Source: Nitrospirota bacterium | GTDB lineage: Bacteria > Nitrospirota > Nitrospiria > Nitrospirales > UBA8639 | DNA length: 63,369 nt | Assembly (NCBI GenBank): GCA_027623995.1 | Contig: JAQBUF010000012.1 | Coordinates: 1-63,369 of the forward strand | Direction: 5' to 3' | In this document: one piece after another, positions 35,140-44,541 of the stretch | Position numbering within the stretch: the first letter of the stretch is position 1 | Layout of the letters: the number at the start of each line of letters is the position of its first letter | Notes under the pieces: generated by a model | What the model was told of the DNA's origin: nothing | What the model saw: only the letters and a program-made list of their open reading frames with translations | Databases searched by the model: none | Translations under genes and position numbers: made by a program

Positions 35140-36846
35140 TTATAAGGAAGCGAGGTGTTGGGACAAATAGGAAGTGGCTTCTGATGGCGCAACCTTTACC
35201 ATCTCTCCTGTGCGTCGATGCTTAATTTCGATGACCCCATTTTTGAGGCCTTTATCCCCAATAGTGACGTGGTACGGAGCCCCTATGAGGTCGGCATCAT
35301 TAAATTTTACCCCCGCGCGTTCGTCTCGATCGTCCCATAAAACTTCAATCTCGGCCTCAATCAATGATTGGTATAAGGTCTCTGTGGTTTCCTGTACCAG
35401 CTCAGAGTTGGTTACCGGAAGGAGGTGAACATGAAATGGGGCAATTGGGGTTGGCCAAATCATGCCTTTGGCATCATGATTTTGCTCAATCGAGGCTGCG
35501 GCGGTTCGACTGACCCCAATCCCATAGCATCCCATAATGGCCATGGTGTCTTTTCCTTGATCATCAAGAAAGTTCGCGCCCATGGCTTCGCTATATTTGG
35601 TGCCGAGCAGGAAAACATGCCCAACTTCAATGCCTTTGGCGGAACTTAAGGGAGCATTTGTTCGTGGTGAGGGGTCTCCGGCTTTGGCTTGACGTAGGTC
35701 TGCAAAGGTTTCTACCTGGAAATCGCGATCACAGTTTACATTAAGGAAGTGCGTGTCGTTGGCATTTCCGCCGACCACAAAATTCTTCATTCCTTGGACG
35801 GCTTGGTCTGCAACAATTCGAATATTCTTCAAGCCCACTGGGCCAGCAAATCCTACCGGAGCAGACGTCACTTTGGTGACGATCTCTGGATCGGCAAGGA
35901 TGATTTCGGTTGTCCCCAACAAACGGTTCACCTTAATTTCGTTGGCTTCATGGTCTCCTCGAACCAACACGGCAACGATCGTGTTATCCGGTGTTTGGTA
36001 CAGCAATGTTTTCACCAAGTGGTCGGGAGTGAGTGATAAAAATTTACACACATCTTCGACGGTTTTCATCCCCGGGGTACTGACTGTCTCAAGAGGTAAA
36101 GGTTGGTCTGTTGAGACGTCTGTTGGTGGCAAGACCTCAGCTCGTTCCACGTTCGCAGCATAGGTCCCACCCTCCTCATAGAGAATTGTTTCTTCGCCGG
36201 TTTCAGCGAGCACCATAAATTCATGGGACATGCTGCCACCAATCATTCCGTTGTCTGCTTCAACAGGGCGAAAGTTCAGACCGCACCGGGTAAAAATGCG
36301 TTCGTAGGCGTCATACATTTTTTGATAGCTGACCCGAGCGCTTTCCTCATCACGATCAAAACTATAGGCATCTTTCATGATAAATTCGCGTCCACGCATG
36401 AGGCCAAACCGAGGACGAATTTCATCACGGAACTTTGTTTGGATTTGATAACAATTCAGGGGGAGTTGTCGATAAGAGCGTACTTCACGTCTGAATAGGT
36501 CGGTAATGACTTCTTCGTGAGTCGGCCCAAAGCAAAAGTCTCGGTCATGCCGGTCTTGGCATCGAAGTAATTCTTTGCCATAAAAATCCCATCGTCCCGT
36601 TTCACGCCAGAGTTCCGCGGGCGAGAGGATCGGCATCAATATCTCCTGCGCTCCCGCACGATTCATCTCTTGGCGAATGATATTCTCAATTTTTCGGATA
36701 ACCCGAAGCCCCAATGGCAAATACGTGTAAATTCCCGCTGCGACTTTTCGGATCATGCCAGCTCGTAACATGAGTCGATGGCTGACAATTTCGGCTTCAA
36801 CCGGATCTTCACGTAGTGTCGGAATCAAGACTTGAGAGGTACGCAT
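35140..36846 (-). CDS. proS: Prolyl-tRNA synthetase, bacterial (editing) type
   Basis: A 568-residue class II aminoacyl-tRNA synthetase that charges tRNA-Pro. Motif 1 (GIYTYLPLGLRVIRKIENII), motif 2 (TKFRDEIRPRFGLMRGREFIMKDAYSFD, given in part) and motif 3 (GCYGIGVSRTAAASIEQNHD, given in part) are present. The central insertion (about residues 230-390) is the editing domain that clears Ala-tRNA-Pro. The C-terminal anticodon domain begins near PFHVHLLPV. Length and layout are those of the E. coli type. It appears monocistronic; repeat sequence occupies the gap upstream. Confidence 0.97.
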   Translation of the reverse strand: MRTSQVLIPTLREDPVEAEIVSHRLMLRAGMIRKVAAGIYTYLPLGLRVIRKIENIIRQEMNRAGAQEILMPILSPAELWRETGRWDFYGKELLRCQDRHDRDFCFGPTHEEVITDLFRREVRSYRQLPLNCYQIQTKFRDEIRPRFGLMRGREFIMKDAYSFDRDEESARVSYQKMYDAYERIFTRCGLNFRPVEADNGMIGGSMSHEFMVLAETGEETILYEEGGTYAANVERAEVLPPTDVSTDQPLPLETVSTPGMKTVEDVCKFLSLTPDHLVKTLLYQTPDNTIVAVLVRGDHEANEIKVNRLLGTTEIILADPEIVTKVTSAPVGFAGPVGLKNIRIVADQAVQGMKNFVVGGNANDTHFLNVNCDRDFQVETFADLRQAKAGDPSPRTNAPLSSAKGIEVGHVFLLGTKYSEAMGANFLDDQGKDTMAIMGCYGIGVSRTAAASIEQNHDAKGMIWPTPIAPFHVHLLPVTNSELVQETTETLYQSLIEAEIEVLWDDRDERAGVKFNDADLIGAPYHVTIGDKGLKNGVIEIKHRRTGEMVKVAPSEATSYLSQHLASL

Positions 36847-36945
36847 AATCGAATGGCCCTTATTCGGTTAAAAATTTATGGAAAATGTCCCAATGGCTTC
36901 AAAGATACCTTTGAAGCCATATGTCAGAAATCATAAAAATGACGA

Positions 36946-37067
36946 GGGAATGGTCAAAAAGGTTCGTCCAGCAAGGCCGCAGGGGTTTTGGCGAGCGGAG
37001 CGTACATGAAGTACGTGAGCACGACAAAAGACCGAGAACGCCGCTGGCGGCCTTTTGGGCCATTCCC
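36946..37067. repeat. Dispersed extragenic palindromic repeat, copy A1
   Basis: A 122-bp element bounded by GGGAATGG (36946-36953) and CCATTCCC (37060-37067), with GTTCGTCCAGCAAGGCCGC inside and GAACGCCGCTGGCGG near the right end. The arms make a long imperfect hairpin. Related copies are at 47861, 48493 and 63159. It fills the proS-rseP gap. Confidence 0.9.
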
Positions 37068-37110
37068 TGTTATCAAGAGAAGAGGGGGGTGTTGTCAAGA
37101 GAGAAAGGGA

Positions 37111-38475
37111 TTATTGAAGCAGCCGTTGGATATCGTTGAAAAACGCAAAAATCATGATGCTGAAGAGAAGCACCAATCCAACCTGCTGGGCAAACTCCCG
37201 TTGGCGTTCACCGAGTGGGCGACGTAAGATCGCCTCGCAGGCAAAGAAAAAGAGATGGCCACCATCTAAGATAGGAATGGGGAGGAGGTTGAGAATCCCA
37301 AGGTTAATGCTCAAGATCGCGACCAAAAATGCCACATCGGCAATGCCATGTTCGGCAGCCGTCCCAGAAGCACTCGCAATCATAATGGGGCCGCCCAGAT
37401 GCTTGGATGAAATTTCTCCCGTTAACATTTTGTAGATGCCGACGACCGTGAGTTCTGACCATCCCCATGTGGCATGAATGCCTTGAAACAGAGCCATCAG
37501 GGGAGACTCTGAACGGAGGACGGATCGCCCAGGGCCGGTGATGCCAATTTTTCCAACTTCCACGGGCAGATCGTCTTTAATGGCGTTTTGGCTTTCTGGG
37601 GTAATCGTGAGCGTGAGTGGGGCACCCTGCCGGTCCACAAGAAATTCGAGTGGTTGATTAGCGCTTCCTTGCACGATGGTGGTCATTTGAGACCATGTGT
37701 GAATCGGAATGCCATCAATCTCAATGATCCGATCATTTTCTAGTAATCCCCCAATCATGGCAGGCATATCTGGCATGACGGAAGTGACTACTGGTTCCGC
37801 TTCTTCAATCCCAATGAGGTAGATCGGTTCATCGGTTGGATTTGGATCCATAAGCTCCGGGGTGATCACAAATGTTTTGTGTTGTCCGCGTCGAAGCACT
37901 TCAATCGTGAGCGCGCGTCCCTGACTTTCGGCGATCATTCCATAGACTTCGTGCTTGGTGGTGATTTCTTCTTCGTCGATCAAGGTAATCTTATCGCCGA
38001 CTTCGAGCCCGCTAGTGCTTGCTGGGGATTCGGCGCGTATGGCGGCAATGGTCGGAGATAATTCTTCAAATGTCGGAATGGGGAGTGCTGCGCCTGTGGC
38101 TAACCATGCGCTAAAGATAAGGTAACTCAGTAGAAAGTTAAAACCTGGTCCCGCTGCGACAATCAACGAACGTTTCAATAAAGATTTATGAACGAATGAT
38201 TGTTCCTGTTCTTCGGGAGAAATGGAACCCCCCAAATCCTCGCCAAACATTTTGACATACCCACCCAAAGGAATGAGTGACACGAGATATTCTGTGTCCC
38301 CCACTTGGCGGCTAAACAATTTTGGGCCAAACCCGAGCGAAAACTTGAGGACTTTGACGCCGGCCCATCGAGCGACAATAAAGTGTCCAAATTCGTGAAA
38401 GGTCACGAGGACACCGAGGACGACCAGGAACCACCAAAGTTTTTGAGCAACGACGTAAATGAGATCAGGAGACAT
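37111..38475 (-). CDS. rseP: Site-2 protease RseP family (intramembrane zinc metalloprotease)
   Basis: A 454-residue inner-membrane protease. The zinc site HEFGH (His27, Glu28, His31) is in the first helix, and the second metal ligand region LLPIPILDGGH is near the C terminus. Two PDZ domains lie between (EVGDKITLIDEEEI and LENDRIIEIDGIPIHTW). In E. coli RseP cuts anti-sigma factor RseA and clears signal peptide remnants. The order rseP, dxr, cdsA, uppS (read downstream to upstream on this strand) is widely conserved in bacteria. Confidence 0.96.
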   Translation of the reverse strand: MSPDLIYVVAQKLWWFLVVLGVLVTFHEFGHFIVARWAGVKVLKFSLGFGPKLFSRQVGDTEYLVSLIPLGGYVKMFGEDLGGSISPEEQEQSFVHKSLLKRSLIVAAGPGFNFLLSYLIFSAWLATGAALPIPTFEELSPTIAAIRAESPASTSGLEVGDKITLIDEEEITTKHEVYGMIAESQGRALTIEVLRRGQHKTFVITPELMDPNPTDEPIYLIGIEEAEPVVTSVMPDMPAMIGGLLENDRIIEIDGIPIHTWSQMTTIVQGSANQPLEFLVDRQGAPLTLTITPESQNAIKDDLPVEVGKIGITGPGRSVLRSESPLMALFQGIHATWGWSELTVVGIYKMLTGEISSKHLGGPIMIASASGTAAEHGIADVAFLVAILSINLGILNLLPIPILDGGHLFFFACEAILRRPLGERQREFAQQVGLVLLFSIMIFAFFNDIQRLLQ

Positions 38476-38511
38476 AGGGCTTCATTCAAACCAAGGTTAA
38501 AGTTGAGCGCT

Positions 38512-39672
38512 TCATGACGCCAGGCTGTGAATACATGAGGCGGCTGTTTCTCGCGCCCATCGATCGGCTTCCAAGGCATCCTCAAGGCAAATTAATGTCT
38601 GCGGAGTTGACGATTGCATCGTTTGTTCAATCACTCGGGCGATGGCCACAAAGGAGATAGCTTTATTCAGAAAGGCGTCAACCGCTACTTCATTGGCCGC
38701 ATTTAACACAGCAGGCAATGTGCCGCCACCCTTGAGGGCGTCATACGCTAAAGCCAAACATGGAAATCGTGTGGTGTCCGGTTGATAAAAGGTCAATTTA
38801 CCATAATTCCAGAGATCCAGCTGTGGGGGATCAAGGGGAACGCGCTCCGGGTAACTCATGGCGTAGGAAATGGGGGTGCGCATATCTGGCAGCCCAAGCT
38901 GAGCCATCACCGACCCATCACGATATTCTACAAGAGAATGGATGATACTTTCTCGGTGCACCACAATATCAAGTTGAGACGCGGGGCAATCGAATAGCCA
39001 ACGGGCTTCAATGACCTCAAGGCCTTTATTCATAAGAGTGGCCGAATCAATGGTAATTTTCGCGCCCATTTCCCAATTTGGGTGTTTGAGCGCCTTTTCC
39101 AGAGTCGCATCTTTCATTTGTTCGTAGGTGAAGTCCCAAAACGGCCCGCCGGAAGCCGTTAAGATAATTCGCCGAACGTCTTCCCGGCGATGGCCTTCCA
39201 GCGATTGGAAGATCGCACTGTGCTCGCTATCAATAGGGAAGATAGGTATTCCTTGTCGCTGCGCCTCTTCCTGCATCAACTGACCAGCCATCACCATCGG
39301 TTCCTTATTCGCAAGAGCGACACGACGTCCGGCCTGAATCGCAGCAAGTGTCGGAACGAGCCCCGCTGCGCCGACAATAGCGGAAATGACGAGATCGCTC
39401 TCCGGATGACAGGCGACTTCTTTGATACCCTCAGGGCCATCAAGAACTTGGACGGTTGGATCATTGAGCCGATCGCGCAATCGTTTGGCTGCTTGGGGAT
39501 TGGACAGGGCAACGACTTTGGGGCGGAACGTGCGAATCTGTTCTTCGAGTTTTTCGTCACTGGTGCCGGCGACTAGTCCGAGAACAGAAAATCGATCAGG
39601 AAATCTGGAGATAATGTCCAAGGTGCTGGCGCCAATGGACCCCGTAGAGCCAAGGATAATAATCTGTTTCAT
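38512..39672 (-). CDS. dxr: 1-deoxy-D-xylulose 5-phosphate reductoisomerase
   Basis: A 386-residue enzyme of the non-mevalonate isoprenoid pathway, converting DXP to MEP with NADPH. The N-terminal NADPH motif GSTGSIGASTLDII, LANKEPMVMAG, and the metal/substrate region PIDSEHSAIFQSLEG with TASGGPFWD are all present. Its product feeds the isoprenoid pool used by uppS next door and by the hpnD/hpnE genes further along. Confidence 0.97.
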   Translation of the reverse strand: MKQIIILGSTGSIGASTLDIISRFPDRFSVLGLVAGTSDEKLEEQIRTFRPKVVALSNPQAAKRLRDRLNDPTVQVLDGPEGIKEVACHPESDLVISAIVGAAGLVPTLAAIQAGRRVALANKEPMVMAGQLMQEEAQRQGIPIFPIDSEHSAIFQSLEGHRREDVRRIILTASGGPFWDFTYEQMKDATLEKALKHPNWEMGAKITIDSATLMNKGLEVIEARWLFDCPASQLDIVVHRESIIHSLVEYRDGSVMAQLGLPDMRTPISYAMSYPERVPLDPPQLDLWNYGKLTFYQPDTTRFPCLALAYDALKGGGTLPAVLNAANEVAVDAFLNKAISFVAIARVIEQTMQSSTPQTLICLEDALEADRWARETAASCIHSLAS

Positions 39673-39689
39673 GATGATGCCTTTGAGGA

Positions 39690-40493
39690 TTAAGAAATGG
39701 CCACAGAGCCTTTGATGAACACCATATAATAGTAAAATGTAGGCACAGTGAGAAGCAGGCTGTCAATGCGGTCCAAAAACCCACCATGCCCAGGGATCAG
39801 GTTCCCCGAGTCCTTGGCCCCGGTTTGTCGCTTAAATGCCGACTCCGAAAGATCTCCGATGGTGCCCAGGAGAGTCAAGAGGATTCCCAACACGAGGCAA
39901 TCGACCAGCGTGAAACTTGGTAAAAACCAGAGACTGGAAAGCCAGCCGATCAATATGGCACCCAAGACCCCACCGATTAACCCTTCAACGGTTTTCTTCG
40001 GGCTCAGAATGGGCGCCAATGGCCGAGAGCCATAGGTTCTTCCGACAAAATAGGCCGCAGCATCCGCCCCCCAAGATACGAGCAAGACAAAAAATATCAA
40101 GAAGGGTCCATCCGGGAGTTTACGGATCATGAGAAAATGTCCGAAGGTCAGACAGATATACATCACGCCAAACAACAAGATAGGAAGATGGCTGGGGCCG
40201 GATGTAGAGAGGGGGGCTAGTCCTACCTGGTAAGCGATCAGGATCGCGAGGATCGTGAGCAAGGCCGCTTGCAACCCAAACCAAGCAGACCATTGGAGTG
40301 AAAGCAATATGAGGCTGCCGCAGACCAAACCGATGATGGCCGGTAGATGTCCGGGCTCGCGAGAAAAGTGGAGGTCAAAAAATTCCCACATCGCCAAAAG
40401 GGACACGGCCAGAATGAGTACAAAGAAAAAGACCGGAGGCAGGTGGGTCGTCAGCGCATAAAACAAGGGAACGAAGACCAAGGCGGAATACAC
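39690..40493 (-). CDS. cdsA: Phosphatidate cytidylyltransferase
   Basis: A 267-residue polytopic membrane enzyme making CDP-diacylglycerol from phosphatidate and CTP, the branch point for bacterial phospholipids. The C-terminal signature SAFKRQTGAKDSGNLIPGHGG-FLDR (split here) is clear. The start is a GTG at 40493, right before the first membrane helix; no upstream in-frame ATG exists before a stop. It lies between uppS and dxr. Confidence 0.95.
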   Translation of the reverse strand: MYSALVFVPLFYALTTHLPPVFFFVLILAVSLLAMWEFFDLHFSREPGHLPAIIGLVCGSLILLSLQWSAWFGLQAALLTILAILIAYQVGLAPLSTSGPSHLPILLFGVMYICLTFGHFLMIRKLPDGPFLIFFVLLVSWGADAAAYFVGRTYGSRPLAPILSPKKTVEGLIGGVLGAILIGWLSSLWFLPSFTLVDCLVLGILLTLLGTIGDLSESAFKRQTGAKDSGNLIPGHGGFLDRIDSLLLTVPTFYYYMVFIKGSVAIS

Positions 40494-40591
40494 CCGTTTG
40501 GGGTCAAATCGTTTCTTCGTGTCCCGGGGATTCAGGGTGTGTGTCTTTCAAGATGAAGGTCAGGAACCCAACACCAATTGTTGAGTCCACA

Positions 40592-41377
40592 TTAGGGGGA
40601 AGCGGTTTGAGTCACCCGGCCAAACCGACGCTCGCGCTTTTGATAATCGAGTAAGGCTAAGAGCACCTCACGTCGTCGAAAATCTGGCCACAAGACTTTG
40701 GTAAAGTACAGCTCGGTATAGGCAATTTGCCAGAGCAGAAAATTACTAATCCTCGTTTCCCCACTGGTGCGAATAAGAAGGTCTGGATCGGGCAACTCCG
40801 CCGTCGTGAGATATTGTTCAAATTGCTCTTCCGTGATAGGGCTTGAAACCTTTCCACTCCGACTGTCGTCCACGATGTCATTTACGGCATCCAGGATTTC
40901 AGATCGCCCTCCGTAACTCAGCGCCACCGTGAGCACCCGATCAGTAAAATGCGCGGTTTCGTTGGCGATTTCGTGGACTAGGGCTTGCACTGCATCAGGC
41001 AACGCATGCAGCCGGCCAATGGGCAGAAACCGCATTTTTCGATCCTGAAAGGTCTGTCGCTCTTTTTTAAGAAATTGGTCGAGGAGCGTCATTAATAACG
41101 AAATTTCTGCACGAGGGCGATTCCAATTTTCATGAGAAAACGCATAGATCGTGAGAAGAGGAATATTCAGCTCGTCAAAAAAATTGAGGACTTCGCGGAT
41201 GGCCGATAAGCCTTCGCGATGCCCGGCGATACGAGGAAGGCCCCGGGCCGAGGCCCACCGTCCATTGCCGTCCATGATGATGGCCACATGGTGGGGCATG
41301 AGATCAGGGTCAAGGCCTAATCGCAATTCTTGCTCTGTGAGTTCTGATTGGATGTCGGTTGAAGAGGTAATATCCAT
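40592..41377 (-). CDS. uppS: Undecaprenyl (cis-prenyl) diphosphate synthase
   Basis: A 261-residue cis-prenyltransferase making the C55 lipid carrier for peptidoglycan and polysaccharide. The catalytic segment HVAIIMDGNGRWASARG contains the conserved Asp, and HENWNRPRAEI, ALSYGGRSEI and IRTSGETRISNFLLWQ are the remaining conserved regions. The ATG at 41377 has AGGA five bases upstream; further-upstream starts have no support. It is the first gene of the uppS-cdsA-dxr-rseP block. Confidence 0.96.
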   Translation of the reverse strand: MDITSSTDIQSELTEQELRLGLDPDLMPHHVAIIMDGNGRWASARGLPRIAGHREGLSAIREVLNFFDELNIPLLTIYAFSHENWNRPRAEISLLMTLLDQFLKKERQTFQDRKMRFLPIGRLHALPDAVQALVHEIANETAHFTDRVLTVALSYGGRSEILDAVNDIVDDSRSGKVSSPITEEQFEQYLTTAELPDPDLLIRTSGETRISNFLLWQIAYTELYFTKVLWPDFRRREVLLALLDYQKRERRFGRVTQTASP

Positions 41378-41604
41378 TCCGTCCTGGAAAGACCTTACGT
41401 AGAAACGATCCCCTCTAAAGAGGTATATGGCATAAAAATCTAGTCTAATCGCGATGTTGGGTATTGTCAATCATCTCATTTTGCCAATGAAATGAATTGT
41501 CATAGTGAGCCTTTCAGCGAAGGAGTGGCGTGTCGCATTTCAAAGGGCCTTATACTTCTTGTTGCGGGGCTTGTGATGTTTTGAAATATTTTTGACCTTC
41601 TTGG

Positions 41605-41826
41605 GAGCAGGGTTTCGCCTCTGGAGACGAGTCACTTTTGTTTCGGCAAAAGTGACCAAAACCATTTTTGCCCGTGCGCGACCCCCAGGGGGGCCCTGGA
41701 CCATCCCCCCCGAATCAAGATGGCGAGAGAACTCGCGGAGTTTATCCTGGGTCCTTCCCGAAGGACCCAAACAGCTCTCGCCGAGAGGTGGGATTCGGGG
41801 CGATGGCCCAGTCGCGCCCAAGGCAG
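41605..41826 (+). repeat. Dispersed repeat family B, copy B1
   Basis: Starts GCAGGGTTTCGCC, contains TCGGCAAAAGTGACCAAAAC and a GC-rich segment CCCCCGAATCAAGATGGCGA, and ends near GCCCAGTCGCGCCCAA. It is repeated at 43901-44142 in the same direction and at 44226-44421 inverted. It contains apparent open frames, but these are by-products of the repeat. Confidence 0.85.
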
Positions 41827-42041
41827 GAGAGGAAGTGGAAACGGAAACAAAGTGTATTTGGAATGATCAAGTCTACTTGAGGTTTTTCATTCTGTGGACA
41901 TCCTTTCATTCGAATGCGAGGGAGCAACAGATAAAGGAGTCTATTCTAACGCACGTCGACTGACCCCTCTACCTCAGGCTTCTCAAGTTCAGACTGCGGT
42001 GGGGAATTGAGTCTTCCCCAATCTAAGTGTATGATAAGTGC

Positions 42042-42275
42042 ATGGCTGTCAAAACCATCACCATAGATATGAAAGCGTATGCCATCCTTGCAAGTCGGAA
42101 ACGGGAAGGACAATCCTTTTCTTCTGTGATTAAAGAGAGCCTTGGAGGTAAAACTACCGCTAAAGATCTGTTGCAGGTGGTATCTTCTCTCAAAATCCAA
42201 GAGGGTTCGCTGGATCGAATCGATGAACAAGTAGCACGACGAAAGAGAAATACCGCAAAAGCCCCCCGCCTATGA
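42042..42275 (+). CDS. vapB: VapB-type antitoxin
   Basis: A 77-residue protein beginning MAVKTITIDMKAYAIL, a beta-strand followed by helices (KREGQSFSSVIKESLGG) like the DNA-binding half of a ribbon-helix-helix or VapB-type antitoxin. The basic C terminus would contact the toxin. The pair with the PIN-domain gene is translationally coupled: its TGA overlaps the next ATG (ATGA at 42272-42275). It would neutralise the toxin and repress the operon. A GTG at 42027 would add five residues. Confidence 0.82.
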   Translation: MAVKTITIDMKAYAILASRKREGQSFSSVIKESLGGKTTAKDLLQVVSSLKIQEGSLDRIDEQVARRKRNTAKAPRL

Positions 42276-42673
42276 GTTTTCTGGATACCTCCTTTATCAT
42301 TGATCTTCTCCGTGAAGAAAAACGAAAGACCAGAGGTCCAGCCCATCAAAAATTAGAACAGCTTGATGTGACGCCTGTGCGATTAAGCGTATTCGTTGTA
42401 TGTGAGCTCCAAGCTGGCATTTCATTAGCGGCTTCGAAAAAAGAGCAGGAGCAAATCCAGCTCCTCTGCGAACAGTGTGAGGTGGTATATCCTGATGAAC
42501 GTCTGGCTCCGATCTACGGGAATGTTCTGGCTCATCTTCAACGCCAGGGAACACCCATTGGTGTGATGGACCTGTTAATAGGTTCACAAGCCTTAGCCTG
42601 GGATGAACCGCTTATTTCCCGAAACCTTAAAGACTTCCAGAAAATCCCCAACTTGCAACTGGAATCGTATTAG
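42272..42673 (+). CDS. vapC: VapC-type PIN-domain ribonuclease toxin
   Basis: A 133-residue PIN-domain protein. The acidic active-site residues are visible at Asp5 (FLDTSFIIDLL), Glu45 (VVCELQAGIS) and Asp100 (IGVMDLLIGSQAL), followed by SRNLKDFQKIP. VapC toxins cleave specific RNAs such as tRNA or 23S rRNA loops when the antitoxin is lost. The toxin stop codon sits only a few bases before the left inverted repeat of an insertion sequence. The gene looks intact. Confidence 0.88.
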   Translation: MSFLDTSFIIDLLREEKRKTRGPAHQKLEQLDVTPVRLSVFVVCELQAGISLAASKKEQEQIQLLCEQCEVVYPDERLAPIYGNVLAHLQRQGTPIGVMDLLIGSQALAWDEPLISRNLKDFQKIPNLQLESY

Positions 42674-42674
42674 C

Positions 42675-43540
42675 TGTGAATTTTTCTAGCGTTGTTTACA
42701 TCTTTTTGCGAGGATGTAGACATGACCATACACAAAAGAACCCGTGTAACGCCGCTTGATCGACAAGAGGTCTGGCAACTGCATGGCACGAGGCAGTAGA
42801 CGGTTGTCGCGCTCGCGCAGCAATTCCGCGTCTCTCGGCCCACCATTTACAAGGTGATCGACCGGGCGCGAAAACAGGAGTTTGCGCCTCGACCATCCAC
42901 CAACAAGCGCTTTTTGCAGGCACAGTACGGGATGAAACGCCTGGCCAAGGTGGAGCCGGCTCTTGAGCGCAAGCTAAAACTTGCCGCGCGGCGCTACAAC
43001 CAAAGCTATCCCGGGGAGATGCTCCACTTTGCCACCAACCGCTTACCGTTGCTCACAGGCGAGAAGCAAACCCTCCCGCGGGAGCCTCTGTTCGTGGCCA
43101 TTGACGATTTCTCATGAGAGCTGTACGCGGCAATCCTGCCCGATAACACACAAACGTCTGCGGCGACGTTCCTGGAGCAAGTGCTCGAGGAATGCCCCTA
43201 CACGATCGAATGGGCCTATTCAGATAATGGCACGGAATATAAAGGCACCCCGGATCATGCGTTCGTGGCCAGGTGCAAGGCTCACGGCACGGGGCAGAAA
43301 TTTACCCGGGTCCGGCGCCCTCAGACCAATGGCCAGGCGGAGCGTGTGATCAAAACGCTTCTGGCAATGTGGCATGCCACCACGATTTTTCCTTCAAGGC
43401 AAGACCGGAGACTCGGGCTTGCCCGATTCGTCAATTTCTATAATACGGTCAAACCACATGCGGGAATCGACAACATAACGCCGTACGAAAAGTTACGAAC
43501 ATATTTCTTTAACCTGTAAACAACACGAGGAAATCTCACA
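42675..43540 (+). mobile_element. Decayed insertion sequence (IS481-like), 866 bp
   Basis: Bounded by imperfect 26-bp inverted repeats: TGTGAATTTTTCTAGCGTTG... at 42675-42700 and its complement at 43515-43540. The last ten bases of each inner arm (GTTGTTTACA) are identical. The element starts with TGT and ends with ACA. It carries one transposase frame broken by two stops. I saw no convincing target-site duplication beside it, which fits an old insertion. Confidence 0.88.
42722..43519 (+). pseudogene. IS481-family transposase with two in-frame stop codons
   Basis: A single uninterrupted frame of 266 codons runs from the ATG at 42722 to a stop at 43519, except for a TAG at 42797-42799 and a TGA at 43115-43117. 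An N-terminal helix-turn-helix (VALAQQFRVSRPTIYKVIDRAR) is followed by the DDE integrase core: VAIDDFS, WAYSDNGTEYKG, and the final acidic residue in QTNGQAERVIKTLL. Both stops are single transitions from plausible Gln/Arg codons. It is almost certainly inactive. Confidence 0.88.
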
Positions 43541-43900
43541 TCTTATACTGCCTCTTCCAGACGTCAGTGGGCCATAATGCGTGGGAAGAGGCACGACCTG
43601 CCTGCGCGAAGCCGCTTCGGCGGAGGCAGGTAAGATCGTGCAGCTACACCAGAAAGAAACCTCACAAGGAGGAGATGGCAGGGGCAAGAAATTTCCTGTA
43701 TCCAGAGATGATGGAAGGGGGAGAACTATGTTTTCAGTATGATCCGTCTTTTCCCTACCTCGAATGGGGGTCGTGCGTGCGGTGAGGAGGAGGCGGTTGT
43801 GGGGGAGAGGGGTGCAAAAGGAATAAGCCCAACACCCGGCGGGATGGGGTTCCCTTCTTGAAAAGGAAAAGGGAATGCTTCCACTATTAGGAATTAAAGA
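43541..43900. other. Gap with a strong GC-rich hairpin, no gene
   Basis: The stretch between the insertion sequence and repeat copy B2 has no supported gene. At 43597-43630 is CCTGCCTGCGCGAAGC...GCTTCGGCGGAGGCAGG, a nested inverted repeat resembling small repeat hairpins found in many bacteria. Confidence 0.6.
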
Positions 43901-44142
43901 TGCAGGGTTTCGCCCCTGCAGACGAGTCCCTTTTGTTTCAGCAAAAATGACCAAAACCATTCTTGCCTGTGCGCGGCCCCTCCGAACTTGCTCAGAATCA
44001 AGTTCTCCGGGGTGCCTGGTCCACCACCCCGAATCAAGATGGCTCAGAAACTCGCTCCGAGGTGCAAAGCCACCTCTCCACTCAAATAGTCTTCGGCAAA
44101 GAGGCTGGATTCGTGGTGCCGGCCCAGTCGCGCCCAACGCAG
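43901..44142 (+). repeat. Dispersed repeat family B, copy B2
   Basis: Direct repeat of B1: TGCAGGGTTTCGCCCCTGC at the start, AAAATGACCAAAACCATTC in the middle and GCCCAGTCGCGCCCAACGC near the end. It lies downstream of the insertion sequence, so B1 and B2 bracket the toxin-antitoxin genes and the IS. Confidence 0.85.
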
Positions 44143-44225
44143 GTGAACAGGGTCACTGGTTAGGATCAGTCCGATCAACCGGAAAAGCTGGTTTTGTTCT
44201 TTCGAGGTTTTTTTATTCTATTGGC

Positions 44226-44421
44226 ACCTCGCCTTCGGGTGCGGCGGAGCCGTAGCCCCGAATCGACTTTTTTGGCGAGGTTGTCTGAGCAGAGCGAGTT
44301 CCCTCGCCATCTTATTCGGGGCGTAGGTGGAGGGACCCCCTTGGGGCCGCAGAGGGGCGAACATGGTTTTGGGTCCTTTTGCCGAAACAAAAGGACCTCG
44401 TCGTATGGGCGCGAAAGCCCA
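44226..44421 (-). repeat. Dispersed repeat family B, inverted copy B3
   Basis: The reverse complement of B1/B2: CCGAATAAGATGGCGAGGG and GACCCAAAACCATGTTCGCCC read on the minus strand. The intact tldD frame begins further right, so the repeat lies in its upstream region and any frame through it is a repeat artefact. Confidence 0.82.
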
Positions 44422-44541
44422 TATTTAATAAATAAACAGTTAAAAGACATTGAAAATTGCGTGCCCCAAAGCCATAGGCTATACTTCCTTTCGATTCTTC
44501 ACAGTCATTCCAACTCCCCCAAACCCTTATTTGGAGAACTC

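Noticed and set aside
42675-43540. Target-site duplication beside the IS
   Set aside because: Flanking bases on the two sides do not match convincingly.
43493-44137. 214-residue minus-strand frame over the repeat region
   Set aside because: It runs through the IS end, a hairpin and repeat B2, and its residue composition is repeat-derived.
44194-44541. N-terminal extension of tldD by about 115 residues
   Set aside because: The extension runs through repeat B3 and has no start signal. The GTG at 44542 with GGAG gives the normal TldD length.
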